From an uncultured Selenomonadaceae bacterium (GTDB lineage: Bacteria; Bacillota; Negativicutes; Selenomonadales; Selenomonadaceae), in assembly GCA_905233325.1 (NCBI GenBank), contig CAJODU010000045.1, forward strand, positions 1 through 10,041: DNA of 10,041 bases, written 5' to 3'. Within the stretch, counting starts at the first letter, position 1. Each line of letters opens with the position of its first letter. The notes beneath the pieces are model-generated. The model made no database searches, was not told the DNA's origin, and saw nothing but the letters and a program-made list of their open reading frames with translations. The translations under genes and the position numbers were made by a program. Positions 7,044 to 10,041 of this stretch are shown here, one piece after another.

Positions 7044-7087
7044 TCTCTAAAGATAAAAATTCAACCGCAAAATTTCTCTAAAGATAA
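7044..7087 (+). repeat. Direct repeat pair of a 13-mer, 31-base period
   Basis: TCTCTAAAGATAA occurs at 7044-7056 and again, identical, at 7075-7087. It lies between repeat B copy 3 and the palindrome at 7105. Its TCTCTAA part is the reverse complement of the TTAGAGA in repeat B. Confidence 0.75.
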
Positions 7088-7104
7088 TTTTTGGAAGGAA
7101 AAGA

Positions 7105-7122
7105 TACTTGAATTTTCAAGTA
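7105..7122. repeat. Perfect 18-base palindrome
   Basis: TACTTGAATTTTCAAGTA: 8-base arms around a 2-base centre, no mismatch. No T-tract follows, so it is not a terminator. The size fits a binding site for a dimeric protein, or a small hairpin in the transcript. Confidence 0.7.
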
Positions 7123-7133
7123 AAAATTAGTAG

Positions 7134-7163
7134 GTGTTCCACGTCTGTTCATATCTCTGTTCG
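7134..7163 (-). repeat. Iteron cluster A4 (minus orientation, 3 copies)
   Basis: GTGTTCC at 7134-7140, CTGTTCA at 7145-7151 and CTGTTCG at 7157-7163. It can pair backward with cluster 6961-6983 or forward with 7202-7216 (CTGTTC 7145-7150 with GAACAG 7211-7216). Confidence 0.75.
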
Positions 7164-7182
7164 CCCCTAAATCCTTATTATT

Positions 7183-7197
7183 ACTTACTTCGTAAGT
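7183..7197. repeat. Small inverted repeat (6-base arms, 3-base centre)
   Basis: ACTTAC-TTC-GTAAGT, perfect. It sits midway between the minus A cluster 7134-7163 and the plus A cluster 7202-7216, so it would be the tip of a larger nested stem if those clusters pair. There is no T-run behind it. Confidence 0.6.
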
Positions 7198-7201
7198 TCT
7201 T

Positions 7202-7216
7202 GGAACAAAGGAACAG
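7202..7216 (+). repeat. Iteron cluster A5 (plus orientation, 2 copies)
   Basis: GGAACAA at 7202-7208 and GGAACAG at 7210-7216, 8-base period. It is followed directly by an A+T-rich tract and, 20 bases on, by the B variant AAATTGGGC (7237). Confidence 0.75.
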
Positions 7217-7236
7217 TATATTATATAGAGTATATG
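7217..7236. other. A+T-rich tract beside iterons, candidate unwinding element
   Basis: TATATTATATAGAGTATATG contains only three G and no C. It directly abuts iteron cluster 7202-7216 and lies between it and the B variant. A+T-rich tracts flanking iterons are the usual melting sites in such origins. A promoter -10 here would have no good -35, so I do not call one. Confidence 0.35.
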
Positions 7237-7256
7237 AAATTGGGCAATTAGAGAGA

Positions 7257-7291
7257 ATTAGAGAAGTACAATAAGATAATTATTCTCTAAT
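7257..7291. repeat. Inverted repeat ATTAGAGAA / TTCTCTAAT
   Basis: Perfect 9-base arms at 7257-7265 and 7283-7291 around 17 bases. The left arm belongs to the tail of the B variant at 7237, and the right arm precedes the inverted B copy (GCCTGATTT, 7304-7312). The B tail and B core therefore both recur in inverted form here. Confidence 0.7.
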
Positions 7292-7303
7292 CCTTCCAAA
7301 AGT

Positions 7304-7312
7304 GCCTGATTT
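7304..7312 (-). repeat. Inverted copy of repeat B core
   Basis: GCCTGATTT is the exact reverse complement of AAATCAGGC, found in plus orientation at 6753, 6856 and 7003. Four exact copies of a 9-mer within 560 bases is well beyond chance. Confidence 0.7.
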
Positions 7313-7422
7313 AATAAAGTAGTATAGAATTTAATGCGTGTTTTGTTTTTCTGTTACATTTTCAAGAAGAATGGCTTAACGGCGCGGTTTGAAAAAATGA
7401 TAGGAATTTCGGGAGGAACAAT

Positions 7423-7710
7423 ATGGAAGAAAAGAGAGTTGAAAGGCATTTGGTTGAAGGAATAAAGCGATTGGGCGGAATGTGCTTAAAGTTTGTAAGT
7501 CCCGGCACTTCAGGAGTTCCAGACCGAGTGGTTATTTTGTCAAATGGAAGGGTTGTCTTTGCAGAACTTAAAACTGACGTAGGACGGCTTTCAAAAATTC
7601 AAGAGCATACGATTAGTGAGATGAGACGAAGGGGCGCAGATGTCAGAGTGTTATATGGGTTGAAAGATGTTAAAGCGTTTATTGAGGAAGTGAGAAATAA
7701 TGAAGTTTGA
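7423..7710 (+). CDS. VRR-NUC domain nuclease
   Basis: A 95-residue stand-alone VRR-NUC protein of the PD-(D/E)XK nuclease superfamily. The catalytic core is visible: G31-VP-D34 in the SGVPDRVV segment, E48-L-K50 in VFAELK, and Q60 after TDVGRLSKI. An N-terminal Glu (E7 or E12) could be a further metal ligand. Eukaryotic relatives (FAN1) cut branched DNA, and phage members are thought to resolve replication or recombination intermediates. The start ATG has GGGAGG (7411-7416) 6 bases upstream. It overlaps the following helicase gene by 11 bases, and this nuclease-helicase pair is a standing feature of such phage modules, suggesting that the two proteins act on the same DNA structures. Confidence 0.93.
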   Translation: MEEKRVERHLVEGIKRLGGMCLKFVSPGTSGVPDRVVILSNGRVVFAELKTDVGRLSKIQEHTISEMRRRGADVRVLYGLKDVKAFIEEVRNNEV

Positions 7711-9079
7711 ACCTTATCCTTACCAGCAATATTGCATAGAAAAAATTATTCACAATCCGGCAGTAGGGCTTCTACTCGATATGGGTCTTGGCAAGACAGT
7801 TATAACGCTTACTGCACTGCGTGAACTTCGGCGTAATCGGTGGGAGGTCGCAAGACCATTGATAATTGCGCCGAAGAAAGTGGCTGAAGCGACTTGGACA
7901 ACAGAGGCGAAAAAGTGGGAGCATTTACAGGATATGCGAATTGTCCCTGTGCTTGGTACATTGCAGCAGAGATTAAGGGCATTGGCAACACCGGCAGACG
8001 CTTATGTGATAAATCGTGAAAATGTGCAGTGGCTTGTGGAGTATTTCAAAAACAGTTGGAATTTCGATATGGTGGTTTTAGATGAAAGTTCAAGTTTTAA
8101 GAATTCGAGGAGCAAGAGATTTAAAGCGTTGAAGTTGGTTAGGAGCAGAATCAATAGAATTGTAGAGTTGACGGGTACACCAGCGAGCAATGGATTGGAG
8201 GATTTATGGGCACAGATTTATTTGTTGGACGGTGGTGAAAGGTTAGGCAGAACGCTTGGCAGCTATAGAGACATTTACTTCATACCGGGCAAAAGAAATC
8301 AAAATACGATTTTTGACTATAAGCCGAAAGATGGAAGTTTTGAATTGATTAAGCAAGCTATTAGCGACATTTGTGTCAGTATGAAGGCAGAAGATTACTT
8401 GACACTGCCGGATATGATTCAAGATGACATTCCTGTTATGCTGAGTGGTGCTGCGCGAAAGGCTTACAATCAGCTTGAGAATGAACTGCTTTTGCAAGTT
8501 GACGCTGAGACCATAACAGCAGGAAGTGCAGGAGTGCTTACCGGGAAATTGTTACAGCTTTGCAATGGAGCGATTTACAGTGAGGAGAAAAATGCTGTCA
8601 CAATTCACGATTGCAAAATTGACGCTTTTATGGAACTTATTGAGCAGCTTAATGGTCAACACGCTTTGGTTTTCTACAATTTCAAGCACGATTGCGCAAG
8701 GTTACTCAAAGCACTTGAAAAAACAAATCTGCGCATAAGGGTTTATTCAAAACCACAGGACGAGATTGATTGGAATAACGGCGAGATTGATGTGCTGCTG
8801 GCGCACCCTGCAAGCTGCGGATATGGCTTGAACTTGCAGCAAGGCGGTCATCATGCAATATGGTTCGGCTTGACTTGGAGCTTGGAGCAATACGAGCAAG
8901 CTAACAAGAGATTGCACAGGCAAGGTCAAGAATACCCGGTTGTGATTCACCACTTGATAGTGCAAGACGGAATGGACGAGAGCGTTATTGACGCTCTCAA
9001 GAGTAAAGGAAATATGCAAAATGCGCTGATGGACGCACTAAAGGCGCGAATAAAGGCTTTGAACAAAAAGAACCGATAA
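7700..9079 (+). CDS. SNF2-family (SF2) DNA helicase/translocase
   Basis: 459 residues, a complete two-lobe SNF2-type ATPase of the phage size class without extra domains. In order: Q-motif region YPYQQYCI (6-13), motif I DMGLGKT (27-33, K32), motif Ia IIAPKKV (55-61), motif II DESS (128-131) in place of DEAH, motif III LTGTPASN (158-165, in LTGTPASNGLEDLW), motif V GYGLNLQ (374-380), and motif VI QANKRLHRQGQ (400-410, R404 and R407). All are intact, so it should hydrolyse ATP and track along duplex DNA. GAGG (7684-7687) lies 12 bases before the ATG, inside the nuclease gene that it overlaps by 11 bases. Its stop is followed 20 bases later by the chosen start of the regulator gene. The exact role in replication is not known for this family. 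Confidence 0.95.
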   Translation: MKFEPYPYQQYCIEKIIHNPAVGLLLDMGLGKTVITLTALRELRRNRWEVARPLIIAPKKVAEATWTTEAKKWEHLQDMRIVPVLGTLQQRLRALATPADAYVINRENVQWLVEYFKNSWNFDMVVLDESSSFKNSRSKRFKALKLVRSRINRIVELTGTPASNGLEDLWAQIYLLDGGERLGRTLGSYRDIYFIPGKRNQNTIFDYKPKDGSFELIKQAISDICVSMKAEDYLTLPDMIQDDIPVMLSGAARKAYNQLENELLLQVDAETITAGSAGVLTGKLLQLCNGAIYSEEKNAVTIHDCKIDAFMELIEQLNGQHALVFYNFKHDCARLLKALEKTNLRIRVYSKPQDEIDWNNGEIDVLLAHPASCGYGLNLQQGGHHAIWFGLTWSLEQYEQANKRLHRQGQEYPVVIHHLIVQDGMDESVIDALKSKGNMQNALMDALKARIKALNKKNR

Positions 9080-9099
9080 AAAGATTGGGGGAAACAAGG

Positions 9100-9585
9100 T
9101 TGCACAAGGACGAAATAATGGAAATTGCAAAGGCGGCAGCCCTTGAAGTATTGAGTTGTAAAGATGACATCTTGCAGGAAGAATTTGACATACGCTACCA
9201 AGATGTGAAGCTGCTGATGAAGAATTATCGCAAGCTGCGCACATATTATGATAAGGTGTCAGATGACACACTGGAAGTCAACGCCATTTGCTCAATGCAC
9301 CGTAAGACAGGATTGATGATGAGCCACGTTGACAAAATGCTCACAGCTTACAGGGTTTTATGCGAGAGGTCAGAGATACCGGAGGAAACGAGGCGATGGG
9401 AGGTTCTTTACCTTCGATATATGTCAGATGAGCGAATGAACCTGCGCGACATCGCAGAGAGGCTGAACATAAACAAGAGGACGCTTTACCGTGACACTGA
9501 CAGAGCGATGGAGGATATGGCGGTCTTACTCTTTGGGATTGAAGCGATTGGAACGTGGCGACATTCGATGAGATGTTCAGCGTGA
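9100..9585 (+). CDS. Phage sigma factor-like / ArpU-type transcriptional regulator
   Basis: About 161 residues in the pattern of the sigma-70 region 4-like proteins (ArpU/RinA-like) that end the early module in many Bacillota phages and activate later genes. The N-terminus is EIMEIAKAAALEVL, followed by a basic segment VKLLMKNYRKLRTYY. The middle is a helical part with VDKMLTAYRVLCERS. The C-terminus is a helix-turn-helix, MNLRDIAERLNINKRTLYRD, then a helix and the typical LLFGIEAI. I place the start at TTG 9100, 8 bases after GGGGG (9087-9091), which fits the usual beginning of the family. TTG 9085 (no ribosome binding site) and ATG 9118 (AAGGA 9106-9110, 7 bases upstream) are alternatives. 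DNA binding at a late promoter is inferred from family, not shown here. Confidence 0.85.
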   Translation: MHKDEIMEIAKAAALEVLSCKDDILQEEFDIRYQDVKLLMKNYRKLRTYYDKVSDDTLEVNAICSMHRKTGLMMSHVDKMLTAYRVLCERSEIPEETRRWEVLYLRYMSDERMNLRDIAERLNINKRTLYRDTDRAMEDMAVLLFGIEAIGTWRHSMRCSA

Positions 9586-9692
9586 ACCACTCAGAGCCAT
9601 TTTAAGGGGTCTCAAATTCCATTTTAGTATAAATACCTTAGAAGACATCTATCGACGCTCTACGGGGCTCATACGGGTCTTACAGGGCATTT
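9586..9692. other. Intergenic stretch between regulator and terminator
   Basis: No gene found. The right half holds three related G-rich words, TACGGGG (9661), TACGGG (9672) and TACAGGG (9681), about 10 bases apart, and AAGGGGTCTC lies at 9604-9613. These may be a loose repeat or chance. Confidence 0.35.
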
Positions 9693-9734
9693 AAAAAGCA
9701 GGGAGAGATGATAAATTCTTCCTGCTTTTTTTTT
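9693..9734 (+). terminator. Strong intrinsic (Rho-independent) terminator
   Basis: The arms AAAAAGCAGG (9693-9702) and CCTGCTTTTT (9721-9730) are perfectly complementary. Pairing can continue inward through GAGAG with TTCTT, using two G-U pairs, leaving an 8-base loop. A run of nine T (9726-9734) follows. It ends the early transcript after the sigma-like gene. The left arm supplies five T on the other strand, so it may also work weakly in reverse. Confidence 0.93.
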
Positions 9735-9792
9735 GTTGGGCAAAATCTGCGCAAAAATATATTTTAAATCTATAAATGGCGTAATGGCGGCA

Positions 9793-9830
9793 TTTTTTCA
9801 AAAAAAATTTTAAAAAATTTTTCAAAAAAC
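9793..9830 (+). promoter_or_regulatory. A/T-tract upstream of promoter, UP-element-like
   Basis: Nearly pure runs of A and T, 5-8 bases each (TTTTTT, AAAAAAAA, TTTT, AAAAAA, TTTTT, AAAAAA), end directly before the -35 box. Such phased tracts upstream of -35 often raise promoter strength through the RNA polymerase alpha subunit. They also bend DNA. Confidence 0.5.
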
Positions 9831-9832
9831 AC

Positions 9833-9861
9833 TTGACAATACACTGTTAACGGTGTATAAT
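9833..9861 (+). promoter_or_regulatory. Consensus vegetative (sigma-A type) promoter
   Basis: TTGACA (9833-9838), a 17-base spacer and TATAAT (9856-9861), both boxes perfect. Transcription should start near 9868, giving a leader of about 64 bases, A-rich and without G-rich structure, before the ATG at 9932. With the terminator 100 bases upstream, the next gene forms a separate transcription unit. Confidence 0.93.
9839..9858. promoter_or_regulatory. Palindromic operator inside the promoter spacer
   Basis: ATACACTGTTAACGGTGTAT is symmetric at 18 of 20 positions around the GTTAAC centre (only the T/G pair flanking the centre breaks it). It fills the spacer and runs into the -10 box, where a bound dimer would block RNA polymerase. 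Size and pattern suit a TetR-type repressor, though other dimeric repressors are possible. No such repressor gene is in the window. Confidence 0.75.
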
Positions 9862-9931
9862 GTAGACATAAAGAAAAACAAAAACAACTTCAACCCAGCA
9901 ACACAATAAAAATTCAAAGGAGAGATTCAAA

Positions 9932-10041
9932 ATGGCAAAGAAAATGACTAAAGAGGAACTCAAAACAAAGATGATGGCTAACAAAAAATCTGAAAACAAA
10001 AAGGAGACGGTTGAAATGACAAACATTGAAATTCTTAAGAG
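9932..10041 (+). CDS. Lys-rich N-terminus of an unrecognised protein, 3' end outside window
   Basis: An open frame from ATG 9932 to the window edge, 36 full codons. It follows AAAGGAGAG (9916-9924) by 7 bases and its own consensus promoter, so it is surely translated. The visible part is very rich in Lys and Met (MAKKMTKEELKTKMM, then NKKSENKKE) and looks like a disordered or DNA/RNA-contacting tail, with no signal peptide. A second in-frame start, ATG 10016 (MTNIEIL), has its own AAGGAG (10001-10006) 9 bases upstream, so a form shorter by 28 residues may also be made. The family cannot be told from this much. The operator-controlled promoter suggests a separately regulated gene that may not belong to the replication module. 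Confidence 0.75.
   Translation, partial: MAKKMTKEELKTKMMANKKSENKKETVEMTNIEILK

Larger units (their letters stand above)
6753..7357. other. Candidate replication origin / structured repeat region after the primase-helicase
   Basis: From the end of the primase-helicase gene to near the next gene there is no convincing coding frame. Instead two repeat families alternate. Family A is GGAACAG, in plus orientation at 6813, 6821 (GTAACAG), 6830, 6961, 6969, 6977 (TGAACAG), 7202 (GGAACAA) and 7210. It is in minus orientation at 6894, 6906 (GTGTTAC), 6917 (TTGTTCC), 7134 (GTGTTCC), 7145, 7157 and 7351 (CTGTTAC). Family B is AAATCAGGC at 6753, 6856 and 7003, a variant AAATTGGGC at 7237, and an inverted copy at 7304. 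Each plus cluster of A ends 19, 19 and 20 bases before a B. Iterons next to the gene of their initiator are the usual form of such origins, which makes an origin the first guess. A structured RNA is the main alternative. Confidence 0.5.

Noticed and set aside
7200..7229. Promoter within the repeat region (TTGGAA ... TATAGA)
   Set aside because: The -35 is poor, the spacing is 18, and the A+T tract would give many -10 look-alikes. Not supported.
6753..7357. CRISPR-like array
   Set aside because: Repeats are 7-9 bases, change orientation, and are not separated by spacers of constant length. There are no cas genes.
7414..7421. Further GGAACA copy just before the VRR-NUC start
   Set aside because: It is part of the GGGAGG ribosome binding site context and stands alone, so I do not count it as an iteron.
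7334..7465. Short frame starting with ATG at 7334 (MRVLFFCYIF...) before the VRR-NUC gene
   Set aside because: No ribosome binding site, and it runs into the VRR-NUC gene in another frame. The GGGAGG at 7411 clearly serves the ATG at 7423.

Overview
The window looks like the early/replication module of a temperate siphovirus-like phage or prophage of a low-G+C Gram-positive host (Bacillota). Three things point there. All genes lie on the plus strand, tightly packed and often overlapping by 4-14 bases, with strong AGGAGG-type ribosome binding sites and several TTG/GTG starts. Base composition is A+T-biased. The gene order (family A DNA polymerase, VapE-type primase-helicase, VRR-NUC nuclease, SNF2-type helicase, ArpU/sigma-like regulator) is the order familiar from many Clostridia, Negativicutes and Bacilli prophages. 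I cannot name the host genus.

Layout. 1-98: tail of an HNH-type endonuclease gene whose stop codon overlaps the polymerase start. 95-2098: phage family A DNA polymerase with a 3'-5' exonuclease. 2105-4401: a cassette of small genes, namely a two-helix membrane protein, ThyX, three unrecognised proteins, a 38-residue one-helix membrane peptide, a DUF6378-like protein and a DUF1653-like protein. 4398-6824: AEP-like primase fused to a VapE/SF3-type helicase. 6825-7422: about 600 bases without a convincing gene but full of ordered repeats. 7423-9585: VRR-NUC nuclease, SNF2-type helicase, and the ArpU/sigma-like regulator. 9586-9931: an intergenic stretch with a strong intrinsic terminator, then a consensus promoter whose spacer is a near-perfect palindrome. 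9932-end: start of a Lys-rich gene that runs out of the window.

How it fits together: polymerase, primase-helicase, nuclease and second helicase supply phage DNA replication and branch processing, and ThyX supplies dTMP. The sigma-like protein probably switches on later genes. The terminator at 9693-9734 closes this transcription unit, and the gene after it has its own, apparently repressor-controlled, promoter.

The most interesting part is the repeat region after the primase-helicase. A 7-base element (GGAACAG) occurs in clusters whose orientation alternates along about 400 bases. It is interleaved with a second repeat (AAATCAGGC followed by an AATTAGAGAAG-like run) at a constant 19-20 base distance, and there are several palindromes and an A+T-only tract. 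This could be the phage replication origin, recognised by the product of the gene directly upstream, or a set of tandem structured RNA elements.
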